A stretch of DNA of 64,000 bases from Rhizobium sp. CFBP 8762 (GCF_014841565.1 NZ_JACYUD010000005.1:124001-188000), one strand, 5' to 3'. Numbered from the stretch's first letter, positions 1 through 10,889 are shown. The notes: generated by a model not told the origin, from the letters alone. Translations and numbers: made by a program.

Positions 1-777
1 CGCCAGAATGCTGGCGGCGGCAAACGCGCCGACCGTATTGTAATCGTGGTAGAGCAGTTCAATGTGCAGCGGCAGCGTATTGGTTTGCCCACGAATATTG
101 CCCGAGACAACCGAGACCGCGCCGAACTCGCCCATCACACGGGCATTGCACAGCACGATGCCATAGAGCATCGCCCATTTGATATTGGGCAGCGTCACGG
201 AGAAGAACGTGCGCCAACCACTCGCTCCCAGCGACGTTGCCGCTTCTTCCAGATCGCGGCCCTGTGCCTGCATTAACGGTATCAACTCGCGCGCCACAAA
301 GGGCGCGGTCACGAACAGGCTGGCCAGCACGATGCCCGGCAGGGCAAACAGGATTTTGACGTCTGCGCTTTGCAGCATATCGCCGAACAGGCCTTGAAGC
401 CCGTAGACGAAGAGGTAGGAAACGCCTGCCACAATTGGCGATATGGAAAACGGGATTTCAATGACGACAAGCAGAAACCGGCGTCCCGGAAAGTCGAATT
501 TGGTAATGGCCCAAGCAGCCGCGATACCGAAAACGGTGTTGATCGGCACGGCGATCAATGCGGTCAGCGCCGTCAACAGGATGGCGTGGCGTGTATCCGA
601 ATTGGCAATGGTTTCGCCAAAGTATCCGATACCAAGCGAGAAGGCCTGAACGCCGATCACCAGCAGGGGCGCGACCACCATTAGCAGCGTGATAAGAATG
701 ACAACGGCCAGAAGCGAGCGACGAAACGCCGGATGATCCCCCACGCGCGGCGGCTGTTTGCGGCGCGGCCTAGTCAT
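1..777 (-). CDS. cysW: Sulfate ABC transporter permease CysW, 3' end cut off by the window
   Basis: Inner-membrane permease of the sulfate/thiosulfate importer. The 259 codons present start with an ATG at 777 (MTRPRRKQPP), followed by a hydrophobic segment (LLAVVILITLLMVVAPLL). The end visible at the window edge carries the CysW-type sequence MGEFGAVSVVSGNIRGQTNT, which contains the EAA-like cytoplasmic loop that contacts the ATPase. The gene starts 11 bp after the stop of cysT on the same strand, so the two are co-transcribed behind the sulfate-binding protein. The ATPase gene cysA would be expected just outside the window. The assignment rests on motif and operon context; the C-terminus is not visible. 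Confidence 0.93.
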   Translation of the reverse strand, partial: MTRPRRKQPPRVGDHPAFRRSLLAVVILITLLMVVAPLLVIGVQAFSLGIGYFGETIANSDTRHAILLTALTALIAVPINTVFGIAAAWAITKFDFPGRRFLLVVIEIPFSISPIVAGVSYLFVYGLQGLFGDMLQSADVKILFALPGIVLASLFVTAPFVARELIPLMQAQGRDLEEAATSLGASGWRTFFSVTLPNIKWAMLYGIVLCNARVMGEFGAVSVVSGNIRGQTNTLPLHIELLYHDYNTVGAFAAASILA

Positions 778-788
778 TTCCTTACTGT

Positions 789-1610
789 TCATGCCTTCAC
801 CGTATAGCGCAGCGCCCGTGCCTGCAAAAGATTGGTGACCGCCAGCATGACAAACGCCGTGATCAGCAGGACGGAGGCAATGGCAGCAGCCGCCTGATAA
901 TCATATTCCTCCAGCCGTATGAAGGTGAGCAAGGCGGTGATCTCCGTCTCGAATGGCTGGTTTCCCGCGATAAAGATGATGGCACCAAATTCACCCAGAC
1001 TGCGAGCAAAGGACAGTGATACACCGGCGAGTATCGCCGGTGCCAGCAGCGGCAGAATTACACGCACAAAGATGGACCCGTCGCTGCCGCCGAGCGACTG
1101 TGCGGCTTCTTCCAGAGCAGGGTCCAGCTCTTCCAGAACCGGCTGCACGGTGCGCACGATAAAGGGCAGACTGGTGAACGCCATGGCCACGATAATACCA
1201 AGCGGCGTATAGGCAACCTTGATGCCGACCCCGGCAAGAGCCGCACCGAACCAGCCATTTTGCGCAAACAGCGTGGTCAACGCGATACCCGCCACCGCCG
1301 TGGGCAGCGCAAACGGCAGGTCCACGAGGGCGTCGATCAAGCGCCGACCGGGAAAGCGATACCGCACCAGCACCCAGGCGAGCGCAAAGCCAAAAACGAG
1401 ATTGAACACCGTTGCCGCAAAGGCGCAGAGAACGGTGACACGGTAGCTTGCCAAAGCACGGTCCGACGAGACGATCTCCCAATAGGCCTCAGGCCCAAGG
1501 CTTGCAGCCTTGAACACAAGCGCGCCCAGCGGCAGCGCCACGATCAGGCAGACATAGACAAGGGTGATGCCGAGGGACAACGGCAGACCGGGTAGAACAC
1601 GACGCGCCAA
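789..1610 (-). CDS. cysT: Sulfate ABC transporter permease CysT
   Basis: Second permease of the sulfate importer, partner of CysW. About 273 residues with six predicted membrane spans. The EAA loop region is seen as LEELDPALEEAAQSLGGSDG, and the segment RSLGEFGAIIFIAGNQPFET is typical of CysT. The reading frame stays open back to 1763, but the upstream stretch is low-quality sequence. I chose the TTG at 1610 (MARRVLPGLPLSLG) because an AAAGGTG ribosome-binding site lies just before it and the protein then aligns with the family start. It lies between the binding protein (110 bp upstream) and cysW (11 bp downstream). The start is less certain than the identity. Confidence 0.93.
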   Translation of the reverse strand: MARRVLPGLPLSLGITLVYVCLIVALPLGALVFKAASLGPEAYWEIVSSDRALASYRVTVLCAFAATVFNLVFGFALAWVLVRYRFPGRRLIDALVDLPFALPTAVAGIALTTLFAQNGWFGAALAGVGIKVAYTPLGIIVAMAFTSLPFIVRTVQPVLEELDPALEEAAQSLGGSDGSIFVRVILPLLAPAILAGVSLSFARSLGEFGAIIFIAGNQPFETEITALLTFIRLEEYDYQAAAAIASVLLITAFVMLAVTNLLQARALRYTVKA

Positions 1611-1719
1611 ACGAACACCTTTACAAACGGCAACAATCGGGCCCGGCGCACCGGTCCCGATTGAGGGGGAGGAAACTGTTGATGCACGACACGAAGCGCG
1701 CACCTTCTGGGATGAACGA

Positions 1720-2700
1720 TTAGCGGGTGTTGAGAACTTTATCCAGCTTGCCACCGGATGCAAAGTGCTCCGACGTGATCTTGTCCCAACCGCCGAAGAC
1801 GTCTTCGACCGTCACCAGCCGAACCTCAGGGAAGTCTGCCTTGAAAGTTTCGGCGACCTTTGGGTCGTTGACACGGTTACCGTTCTCAGCAAGCACGGTC
1901 TGACCTTCAGGTGAATAGAGGAAATCGAGATAGGATTTCGCCAGATCGCGCGAGCCACGCTTATCGACGACCTTATCCACAATTGCCACGGGAAACTCAG
2001 CCAGCAGACTGACCGACGGCACGACAATATCGAACTTGTCTTCACCGAACTCCTTGGCAATGCCGCGGGTTTCAGCTTCAAACGTAATCAGCACATCGCC
2101 GATCTCGCGCTCGACAAAGGTCGTGGTCGCGGCACGTCCTCCGGTATCAAACACGGGCACGTTCTTGAACAGCTTGCCAATGAATTCATCGACCTTGGCA
2201 TCGTCGCCCTTGAACGCTTCCTTGGCGTAGGCGGTTGCTGCCAGATAGGTGTAGCGGGCATTGCCTGAGGTTTTAGGATTGGGGAAGATGACCTTCACGT
2301 CATCACGAACGAGATCGCTCCAATCCTTGATGCCTTTTGGATTGCCTTCGCGCACAAGAAAGGCAGGCAGCGAGTAGTAAGGCGAAGCATTGTGCGGAAA
2401 ATCACTCTTCCAGTCGTCGGATACAAAGCCGCCTTTGACGAGAACATTGACATCGGTGATCTGGTTGAAGGTCACGACATCGGCTTCAAGACCTTCCAGA
2501 ATTGCGCGTGCCTGCTTGGATGAACCACCATGCGACTGATCGACCGTGACGCCCGGATGGGCGGCTACGAATTCCTTGTTGACCGCTTCAAACAGCTCAC
2601 GGGAAATATCGTAGGACGCGTTCAGAATTTTGTCAGCGGCATTGGCCGAAAGCGGGGCAAGAAGGGCGGCAAGCGCACCGGCAAGAATCAGGGATTTCAT
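1720..2700 (-). CDS. sbp: Periplasmic sulfate-binding protein
   Basis: Solute-binding protein of the sulfate importer, 326 residues, with a typical signal peptide (MKSLILAGALAALLAPLSANAA, cleavage near residue 21). Family hallmarks are ASYDISRELF near the mature N-terminus, QSHGGSSKQARAI, the NPKTSGNARY motif near residue 140, and FDTGGRAATTTF with the acidic GDVLITFEAE that follow. First gene of the cys operon read leftward (sbp-cysT-cysW). It could equally be labelled cysP, because sulfate and thiosulfate binding proteins are not separable by eye here. The likely promoter is in the 150 bp before 2700, but I see no clear operator. Confidence 0.92.
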   Translation of the reverse strand: MKSLILAGALAALLAPLSANAADKILNASYDISRELFEAVNKEFVAAHPGVTVDQSHGGSSKQARAILEGLEADVVTFNQITDVNVLVKGGFVSDDWKSDFPHNASPYYSLPAFLVREGNPKGIKDWSDLVRDDVKVIFPNPKTSGNARYTYLAATAYAKEAFKGDDAKVDEFIGKLFKNVPVFDTGGRAATTTFVEREIGDVLITFEAETRGIAKEFGEDKFDIVVPSVSLLAEFPVAIVDKVVDKRGSRDLAKSYLDFLYSPEGQTVLAENGNRVNDPKVAETFKADFPEVRLVTVEDVFGGWDKITSEHFASGGKLDKVLNTR

Positions 2701-2856
2701 TATGGCTCCTCAGGCAATTTTAAATCACCATAACCCTCTCACCGTGTGACACGAGTGACAGCCAACCAAACCTTGGATGCAAAAGGGAAAAAAATTCTAA
2801 AATACGACAACAGCAGTGATCTACCGCAGGAAGAACCAAATTTTGCTTTGGATATT

Positions 2857-2932
<76 letters not shown>

Positions 2933-3132
2933 GGGAACGAACCGCAGATGTCCGGTTCGTGATTTGCCGTGGAGTGTTCCCCGGCAGTGGCGGCTTATTA
3001 CTTGCCCATTTTGCAGATAGCAAGATGGAAAGTGACGGCCCGCTTAAAATAATTTGTCAGCAGGCCGCAATGCATTTTTGTTTCTACGCAATTGCGGACG
3101 CAAAACCGCTCCACACTTTTACTGCAATTGCC

Positions 3133-3522
3133 TTAAACGTCGTCGTCGTCGTCCGACACGCCGATCAGGTCGCTCATGTCGTCGTCTTCATCGTCTTCGT
3201 CGGGCGCGAGGAAGGTATCGTCCTCGTCATCGTCGATTTCCACGTCGTCATCACCGATATCGGGAATGTCGTCGCCGCCCGATGCTTCTTCGTCGGCGTC
3301 CTCGAGCGATACGAGTTCGACTTCCGTGCTCTCTGTATCGACTTCGGCGACTTCTTCCTCTTCTTCCTTCTCCATCACCTTGGCAACGGATGTCTCTTCA
3401 AAGAAAGACAGAGGATAGGACTTGCCGGTGTAAGGCGAGACGATGGGATCCCGATTAAGATCGTAAAATTTACGGCCCGTTTCCGGGTCGATGCGCTTGG
3501 TTCCAAGTTCCGGTTTTGCCAC
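3133..3522 (-). CDS. TIGR02300-type FYDLN-acid protein
   Basis: Conserved alphaproteobacterial protein of unknown function, 129 residues. The N-terminal block AKPELGTKRIDPETGRKFYD followed by LNRDPIVSPYTG is the family signature. The C-terminal two thirds are extremely acidic (runs of D and E from about residue 55), probably disordered. I chose the GTG at 3522 because the family starts with (M)AKPELGTKR and an AGAGG ribosome-binding site is correctly spaced; a TTG two codons upstream is possible. The acidic tail makes the opposite strand look like a poly-serine reading frame, which I regard as a shadow. Divergent from aroA. Confidence 0.88.
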   Translation of the reverse strand: MAKPELGTKRIDPETGRKFYDLNRDPIVSPYTGKSYPLSFFEETSVAKVMEKEEEEEVAEVDTESTEVELVSLEDADEEASGGDDIPDIGDDDVEIDDDEDDTFLAPDEDDEDDDMSDLIGVSDDDDDV

Positions 3523-3740
3523 AGTCAAAGCCTCTTGAATCGCCGGACTATTCCAGCTTTAGCCGCAAAACGGCGGTTAAACGTCAAAATGATGTGGGCG
3601 ACCCCATAATCGTGTTGATGACGTCTGTCAAAGGCTAACTTTATGATGAACGAATCGTGGTTTTTCAGCGACAGTGGATGACCGCCCGCACACTTTATGT
3701 TAGGCACGCCGCAATTTGTAGCTTGACTGGCTTTATATAG

Positions 3741-5113
<1,373 letters not shown>

Positions 5114-5114
<1 letters not shown>

Positions 5115-5746
5115 TGGCGTTCGTCGTTGCACTGGACGGACCAGCGGCAGCGGGCAAGGGCACGCTGGCGCGGCTGATCGCGCAGCATTACGGCTTTCAC
5201 CATCTGGATACGGGGCTCACCTATCGCGCCACCGCCAAGGCGCTGATGGATGCCGGGTTGCCGCTGGATGATGAGGCCGTTGCCGAAAGGGTGGCGCTGA
5301 CGCTTGATCTTGCCGGTCTGGATCGAGCCGAGCTATCGCGCCATGATATCGGCGAAGCGGCCTCACGCGTGGCCGTCATGCCCGCCGTGCGGCGTGCACT
5401 GGTGGAAGCGCAACGGGCGTTCTCTGCCATGGAGCCGGGAACGGTGCTGGACGGGCGCGATATCGGCACGGTGGTTTGCCCGCAGGCTCAGGTCAAATTC
5501 TATGTGACCGCAGACCCGGAGATTCGCGCGCAAAGGCGTCTGGACGAGATCGTTGAGCGCGGCGGCGCGCAAGATTTCCAGTCCGTTCTCAGCGATATTA
5601 TCCAGCGCGATGAACGGGATATGGGGCGGGCTGATAGCCCTTTGCGACCTGCGCGCGATGCGCACTTGCTAGACACGTCGAAAATGCGTATAGAGGCGGC
5701 GTTTTCGGCAGCCAAAACTGTCATAGACTCCGCTTTGCGGACTTGA
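5114..5746 (+). CDS. cmk: Cytidylate kinase
   Basis: Phosphorylates CMP and dCMP for nucleotide supply. 210 residues, within the family range. The P-loop is near the N-terminus ([16 protein letters not shown]), followed by LDTGLTYRA in the CMP-binding region, [12 protein letters not shown] in the centre, and the lid region [11 protein letters not shown]. It starts inside the aroA stop codon and precedes rpsA, the conserved aroA-cmk-rpsA order of many proteobacteria. Translational coupling to aroA is likely from the one-base overlap. Confidence 0.95.
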
Positions 5747-5863
5747 GTTCAAAATGCCATCCCCGCGCCGGATTTGCTCTTGAGAGAAGAGCGGATGCGT
5801 TTTGAGCTTGTTCAACACCAACCACCGGCGCCCGTGCCCTTACCGGCACACTCAGGAGTTTGT

Positions 5864-7567
5864 ATGTCTGACACCAACCCATCCCGGGAGGATTTCGCAG
5901 CCCTCCTTCAAGAATCCTTTGCTACGCAGGATCTTGCTGAAGGCTACGTTACCAAGGGTATCGTGACCGCCATTGAAAAAGACGTTGCTATCGTTGACGT
6001 CGGCCTCAAGGTTGAAGGTCGCATTGCGCTGAAGGAATTCGGTGCAAAATCCAAGGACGGCACGCTGAAGGTCGGCGACGAAGTCGAAGTTTACGTCGAG
6101 CGCATCGAAAACGCGTTGGGCGAAGCTGTTCTGTCGCGCGAGAAGGCTCGCCGCGAGGAAAGCTGGGTTCGCCTCGAAGTCAAGTTCGAAGCTGGCGAAC
6201 GCGTTGAAGGCGTTATCTTCAATCAGGTCAAGGGTGGCTTCACCGTCGATCTGGATGGCGCAGTTGCCTTCTTGCCGCGCTCTCAGGTAGATATCCGCCC
6301 GATCCGCGACGTGACACCGCTGATGCACAACCCGCAGCCCTTCGAAATTCTCAAGATGGACAAGCGCCGTGGCAACATAGTTGTTTCTCGCCGCACGGTT
6401 CTGGAAGAGTCGCGTGCTGAACAGCGTTCGGAAATCGTTCAGAACCTTGAAGAAGGTCAGGTTGTTGACGGCGTCGTCAAGAACATCACCGATTACGGTG
6501 CGTTCGTTGACCTCGGCGGTATTGACGGTCTGCTGCACGTTACCGACATGGCATGGCGTCGTGTGAACCATCCATCCGAAATCCTGAACATCGGCCAGTC
6601 GGTCAAGGTTCAGATCATCCGGATCAACCAGGAAACACACCGCATTTCGCTCGGCATGAAGCAGCTCGAAAGCGATCCTTGGGATGGCATCGGTGCGAAG
6701 TACCCGGTCGGCAAGAAGATTTCCGGTACCGTTACCAACATCACAGACTACGGTGCATTCGTTGAGCTGGAGCCAGGCATTGAAGGCCTCATCCACATCT
6801 CCGAAATGTCCTGGACCAAGAAGAACGTCCACCCCGGCAAGATCCTGTCCACAACACAGGACGTTGACGTCGTCGTTCTCGAAGTCGATCCATCCAAGCG
6901 CCGCATTTCGCTGGGCCTCAAGCAGACGCTTGAAAACCCATGGGAAGCTTTCGCACACGGCCACCCGGCTGGCACGGAAGTTGAAGGCGAAGTCAAGAAC
7001 AAGACCGAATTCGGCCTGTTCATTGGCCTCGAAGGCGACGTTGACGGCATGGTTCACCTGTCCGATCTCGACTGGAACCGTCCAGGAGAGCAGGTCATCG
7101 AGGAATACAACAAGGGCGACATGGTCAAGGCCGTCGTTCTCGATGTAGACGTCGAAAAGGAACGCATCTCGCTCGGCATCAAGCAGCTTGGCAAGGATTC
7201 GGTCGGCGAAGCTGCTACATCCGGCGAACTGCGCAAGAACGCTGTTGTTTCGGCTGAAATTCTCGCCATCAACGACGGTGGCATCGAAGTGAAGCTCGTG
7301 AACCACGAAGACATCACATCGTTCATCCGCCGTGCAGACCTGTCGCGTGACCGTGACGAGCAGCGCCCAGAGCGTTTCTCGGTTGGCCAGGTTGTTGACG
7401 CCCGCGTCACCAACTTCTCCAAGAAGGACCGCAAGGTTATGCTTTCGATCAAGGCGCTGGAAATCGCCGAAGAGAAGGAAGCCGTTGCTCAGTTCGGTTC
7501 GTCGGATTCCGGCGCATCGCTCGGCGACATCCTTGGCGCGGCTCTGAAAAACCGCAACAACGACTAA
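5864..7567 (+). CDS. rpsA: 30S ribosomal protein S1
   Basis: Binds mRNA on the small ribosomal subunit. 567 residues with six S1 (OB-fold) repeats; repeats 3-6 are seen by the recurring patterns KNITDYGAFVDL, TNITDYGAFVEL, KNKTEFGLFIGL and the later DARVTNFSKKDRKVMLSIKA. I chose the ATG at 5864 (MSDTNPSRED) because an AGGAG sits six bases before it; the frame is open upstream but that part is not S1-like. The region between cmk and rpsA (5747-5863) contains a small hairpin, GCTCTT/AAGAGC. A strong terminator follows the gene. Confidence 0.97.
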   Translation: MSDTNPSREDFAALLQESFATQDLAEGYVTKGIVTAIEKDVAIVDVGLKVEGRIALKEFGAKSKDGTLKVGDEVEVYVERIENALGEAVLSREKARREESWVRLEVKFEAGERVEGVIFNQVKGGFTVDLDGAVAFLPRSQVDIRPIRDVTPLMHNPQPFEILKMDKRRGNIVVSRRTVLEESRAEQRSEIVQNLEEGQVVDGVVKNITDYGAFVDLGGIDGLLHVTDMAWRRVNHPSEILNIGQSVKVQIIRINQETHRISLGMKQLESDPWDGIGAKYPVGKKISGTVTNITDYGAFVELEPGIEGLIHISEMSWTKKNVHPGKILSTTQDVDVVVLEVDPSKRRISLGLKQTLENPWEAFAHGHPAGTEVEGEVKNKTEFGLFIGLEGDVDGMVHLSDLDWNRPGEQVIEEYNKGDMVKAVVLDVDVEKERISLGIKQLGKDSVGEAATSGELRKNAVVSAEILAINDGGIEVKLVNHEDITSFIRRADLSRDRDEQRPERFSVGQVVDARVTNFSKKDRKVMLSIKALEIAEEKEAVAQFGSSDSGASLGDILGAALKNRNND

Positions 7568-7591
7568 TCTGTCCTGCTTTGGATAGTTTTG

Positions 7592-7624
7592 AGCCCGCGC
7601 GGAGCGATCCGCGCGGGCTTTTCT
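7592..7624 (+). terminator. Rho-independent terminator of rpsA
   Basis: A 12-bp GC-rich stem (AGCCCGCGCGGA with TCCGCGCGGGCT) and a four-base loop, followed by TTTTC. It lies 25 bp after the rpsA stop codon. Confidence 0.92.
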
Positions 7625-7701
7625 TTGCCCACCCGCTTCGCGTAAGGATGGGCAGTTAAGAGGTGGCAATAACACTCTGTGATTGTACGTATCGGACTGA
7701 C

Positions 7702-7721
7702 CAAAATCGATACCGATTTTG
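7702..7721. promoter_or_regulatory. 20-bp palindrome upstream of the NAMPT gene, candidate operator
   Basis: Perfect 8-bp arms CAAAATCG and CGATTTTG separated by ATAC, ending 27 bp before the start codon of the nicotinamide phosphoribosyltransferase gene. Its position is right for a repressor site. I do not recognise the motif with certainty; an NAD-pathway regulator is an inference from position. Confidence 0.45.
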
Positions 7722-7748
7722 TGCCGATACTGTGGGAGAGCGTACCTC

Positions 7749-9137
7749 ATGAATCTGTCGAACCTGATTCTAAACACCGACAGCTACAAATTCAGCCATT
7801 TCCTACAGTATCCACCGGACACACATGGCATCTCCTCCTATATCGAGGCGCGTGGCCATTCCGAACGGCCCGATGTCATTTTCTTCGGGTTGCAGATGTT
7901 TCTGAAATCGGTGCTCTCAAAGCCGGTCTCCATGGCCGATGTGGATGAGGCGGAAGCGTTCGTGCTGGCGCATGGGCTGCCGTTCAACCGCGCCGGCTGG
8001 GTGCGGATCGTGGAAAAGTTCGGCGGTTTCCTGCCGCTGGAAATCGAAGCTTTGGCCGAGGGAACATTGGTGCGGCGGGGCGTGCCTGTGGTGCAAGTGC
8101 GAAACACCGACCCCGAATCGTTCTGGCTGACCTCGCATATCGAAACAGCCTTGTTGCGGGCGGTCTGGTATCCGTCATCGGTTGCCAGCAATGCGCGGCG
8201 GCTGCGCAACATCATTCTGCCCATGCTGGAAAAAACAGCGGATGATCCTCATGCATTGATCGCAAGCAGCGTTCACGATTTTGGCGCGCGCGGCGTTGGG
8301 TCCATGGAGATGGCGGGGATTGGTGGCGCTGCCCATCTCCTGCATTTTGACCGAACAGACACCGTAACCGGGGTGCTTTACGCCAGAACCTTCTATGGCG
8401 CGGAGATGGCGGGCCGGTCCTATCCGGCATCCGAGCATTCGACCATGACGGCCTGGGGTGCAGATCACGAGGCGGATGCGTTTGGCAATATGGTTGAGCA
8501 GTTCAGCGGACAGGGGACTTACGCTGTTGTCTCGGACAATTACGATATCGACAACGCGGTTTCGGACATCTGGGGCAAGCAATTGCGCGAAAAGGTCCGT
8601 GCCGCCGGTGGTCGCCTTATCGTACGGCCTGACAGCGGTGATCCGGTAGAAACACCGGTGCATGTCATCAAGCAACTGGCCTATCATTTCGGGACACATC
8701 TGAACACCAAGGGCTACAAGGTGTTGGATGACAGCGTGAGGGTATTGCAGGGCGATGGCGTTTCGTTCAACGATATTGGCCTGATCCTGACACGGTTGGA
8801 GGCTTTTGGTTTTTCAGCCGAGAACATTTCATTCGGCGTCGGTGCCGGTCTTCTCCAGAAGGTCAACCGCGACACCTACGCCTTCGCCATGAAGGCAAAT
8901 GCGCGGCTGGATGCCAGCGGCCGTTGGCACGACATCTACAAACGCCCGGCAACCATGAATGTCAAAGCCTCCAAGCCCGGCCGACAAGCTGTCGTCGCTG
9001 GTTTAGGTGGTCTGGAGGCGGTGCGCCTTGATCACATCGAGAGCCGCGAGAATCATTTGATTCCGGTATGGCGGAATGGAGAACTGCTGCAAGACTGTTC
9101 TTTTGAACGGGTTCGCTTAACCGCTCTCACAGTGTAG
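7749..9137 (+). CDS. Nicotinamide phosphoribosyltransferase (NAMPT/NadV type)
   Basis: Predicted to make NMN from nicotinamide and PRPP in NAD salvage. 462 residues, the length of NAMPT rather than of PncB (about 400). Seen: LNTDSYKFSHFLQYP at the start, the central HDFGARGVGSMEMAGIGGAA, ASEHSTMTAWG, RPDSGDP (PRPP/phosphate binding) and FGVGAGLLQKVNRDTYAFAM near the end, all NAMPT hallmarks. I chose the ATG at 7749 (MNLSNLILNTDSYK), preceded by GGGAG. It is preceded by a palindrome at 7702-7721 and its 3' end overlaps the convergent gene by 11 bp. Nicotinate phosphoribosyltransferase is the alternative name often given automatically. Confidence 0.88.
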   Translation: MNLSNLILNTDSYKFSHFLQYPPDTHGISSYIEARGHSERPDVIFFGLQMFLKSVLSKPVSMADVDEAEAFVLAHGLPFNRAGWVRIVEKFGGFLPLEIEALAEGTLVRRGVPVVQVRNTDPESFWLTSHIETALLRAVWYPSSVASNARRLRNIILPMLEKTADDPHALIASSVHDFGARGVGSMEMAGIGGAAHLLHFDRTDTVTGVLYARTFYGAEMAGRSYPASEHSTMTAWGADHEADAFGNMVEQFSGQGTYAVVSDNYDIDNAVSDIWGKQLREKVRAAGGRLIVRPDSGDPVETPVHVIKQLAYHFGTHLNTKGYKVLDDSVRVLQGDGVSFNDIGLILTRLEAFGFSAENISFGVGAGLLQKVNRDTYAFAMKANARLDASGRWHDIYKRPATMNVKASKPGRQAVVAGLGGLEAVRLDHIESRENHLIPVWRNGELLQDCSFERVRLTALTV

Positions 9138-9798
9138 GCGGCCAACTCTGATCGATAACCAATGATGCGTCGACGCCGGCCAACCCAGTCGGTCTTACAT
9201 CGGGGTTCTGCCGAAGATACTGTTTAACCAACCGATACCCAAGAGCATAACCGGCCCAGCGCGGCAGTCTGCCCATGCCAAAAAACCATTCGGCATGATC
9301 GTAGCAATCGGAAGACAGATGTTTGCCGGCCAAGGCCACTGTCTCATCCCAATGCGCTGGCGGGAGGGCATTCGTTATGGGGGAGGGGTGCTTTCCCCAA
9401 ACCTCATCGACGAAACAGTCCGCAAGCCCCTCGGATACCAATGCTTCCGACAAGGTGAAACCGTAACCGTTTGGGCACAGCTTGAAACGCAACGCATGGT
9501 GCACTTCATGTGTGAGAATACGCGATAGTTCCCCAGTCGTCAGGCTTGTCGGGAAGTTCTGATTAAGGCTGTCGACGGTCAACGTTATCAGACTGCTGCG
9601 AAAGCAACTGCCGGTAAGGCCGTATTCGGGGATGGTCGCGCCAGGCACATTTTCTACGATGACATCGACGCTGTCCTGTGCGTTCGCAGGCAAACACTGT
9701 TCCAAATACGTTGCTGTTTTATCAAATTCAGCATCTATGGCAGACCGCCACGTGCCAAGCGCACCGGCTGCCTCAAGGTAATGCCGAACAAGTTTCAT
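9127..9798 (-). CDS. Putative zinc-dependent protease (DUF2268-like)
   Basis: 223 residues, probably a cytoplasmic gluzincin. A zinc-binding HExxH motif is seen as ILTHEVHHALRFK near residue 94, and a downstream glutamate in ALVSEGLADCFVDE near residue 120 is positioned as the third ligand. This layout fits the DUF2268 predicted Zn-protease family; the call rests on motif spacing and was not searched. No signal peptide is seen. The start overlaps the stop of the preceding gene (ATGA), so the two form an operon. Its 3' end overlaps the convergent NAMPT gene by 11 bp. The substrate is unknown. Confidence 0.6.
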   Translation of the reverse strand: MKLVRHYLEAAGALGTWRSAIDAEFDKTATYLEQCLPANAQDSVDVIVENVPGATIPEYGLTGSCFRSSLITLTVDSLNQNFPTSLTTGELSRILTHEVHHALRFKLCPNGYGFTLSEALVSEGLADCFVDEVWGKHPSPITNALPPAHWDETVALAGKHLSSDCYDHAEWFFGMGRLPRWAGYALGYRLVKQYLRQNPDVRPTGLAGVDASLVIDQSWPPTL

Positions 9799-10889
9799 AC
9801 GGACGCACGATTCTTGCGAAGGTCATAGACGCCGTTCTCGTCAATACCGACAACGCTTTCTGGTGTTGCAGAACCCTTCGCATCATTCGGCAGCGACTTG
9901 GCCGTAGCGGTCAAGACAGTCAGCGCCTCCGAAACAATTGGCGTTGAACCGGCACCCATTGGTTCGATCCGATCAGATACGATATCCAGGATATCTCCAA
10001 TCGTTTCCAGATTACCCAGCGCTTCCCTTTTGTTGAGCTCTTTTGCCCGTTCGGTGTCGACTTCATTATCCGACAACCGGGGAGCGTCATCCAAGGTACG
10101 CTTCTTTTCAATCGCCTTGCGGTCCGGCTGGAATTCGAGGCTTTCAGTGCCGTCTTCATTGGTTATGGTATCCGCGAGCGGTTCGATCCGCGCGTCATCG
10201 AGAGCCGATCGGATGCGTTTTGCATCCTCACCATACGGATTTCTGGTTGCTTCGATCAGGTTGTGGATGGTGACACCGAGATCCCACAGGCCTGTCATTT
10301 TTTCAAGCTCCAGGAGCGTATCGGGAAGGGCCTTGCGTTTTTCGGTCAGAAACGCCTCCAGTCTTTTCAGGTAATCCCCATCAGACTCAAGAGCGTTGCG
10401 GGTTACACCGCCGTCTGCTGCAATACGGGAGATGACGCCAGCAAGACCGTTGTCGGTTCCGCCTTTGGCCTGCGCTTCCATGACCATTTTTAAATCAAGA
10501 TCAATCGATTCAAGTGTGAGTTTGTAATTCCTCAAGATCATGGCCGGGCGATCAACCAGCTCAATGAATTGAACTGCGTTGGTCATTTTGGCGGCAAGCG
10601 CATAGGATGGCTCGCCTTCCTTCAGCTCAATACCCATAACCCTGGCGGCATGGGCCACAAGCTTCACCAAGGGGTCTGCGTCGATACGATCCGGACCGAA
10701 CAAGCCGGATATGATTTTCGATTTTGCCTTCGCAGCGTTCGCATCCGGCTGGATCACCGGAGCAGCGAGGCCCCGCTTTTGAGCGAGCCTTGCTTCTTCA
10801 GCCTCACGCTGTTTCTCTACGTCACTCAACGCTGATTGCATCAACGCCGTCACGACTCTGGCATTTCCCGCAACAGAAGGCAGCATCAT
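9795..10889 (-). CDS. Conserved protein of unknown function
   Basis: 364 residues, predicted soluble and mostly helical, with no family I recognise. Charged segments around residues 15-40 (EKQREAEEARLAQK) suggest a coiled coil. I chose the ATG at 10889 because GGAG lies before it; the second ATG at 10886 is equally possible, and the open frame further upstream looks non-coding. It is the first gene of a two-gene operon, with its stop overlapping the start of the HExxH protein. The pair may act together, but this is inference from coupling only. Confidence 0.6.
   Translation of the reverse strand: MMLPSVAGNARVVTALMQSALSDVEKQREAEEARLAQKRGLAAPVIQPDANAAKAKSKIISGLFGPDRIDADPLVKLVAHAARVMGIELKEGEPSYALAAKMTNAVQFIELVDRPAMILRNYKLTLESIDLDLKMVMEAQAKGGTDNGLAGVISRIAADGGVTRNALESDGDYLKRLEAFLTEKRKALPDTLLELEKMTGLWDLGVTIHNLIEATRNPYGEDAKRIRSALDDARIEPLADTITNEDGTESLEFQPDRKAIEKKRTLDDAPRLSDNEVDTERAKELNKREALGNLETIGDILDIVSDRIEPMGAGSTPIVSEALTVLTATAKSLPNDAKGSATPESVVGIDENGVYDLRKNRASV

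Noticed and set aside
1611-1763. N-terminal extension of CysT to the first possible start
   Set aside because: The extra 51 residues are not like CysT and no ribosome-binding site precedes them; the TTG at 1610 fits better.
3176-3418. Serine-rich open frame on the plus strand
   Set aside because: Reverse of the acidic D/E codons of the FYDLN-acid protein; low-complexity shadow.
5852-7777. 641-codon open frame on the minus strand
   Set aside because: Antisense to rpsA, whose six S1 repeats are unmistakable. The repeats and codon bias keep the opposite strand open.
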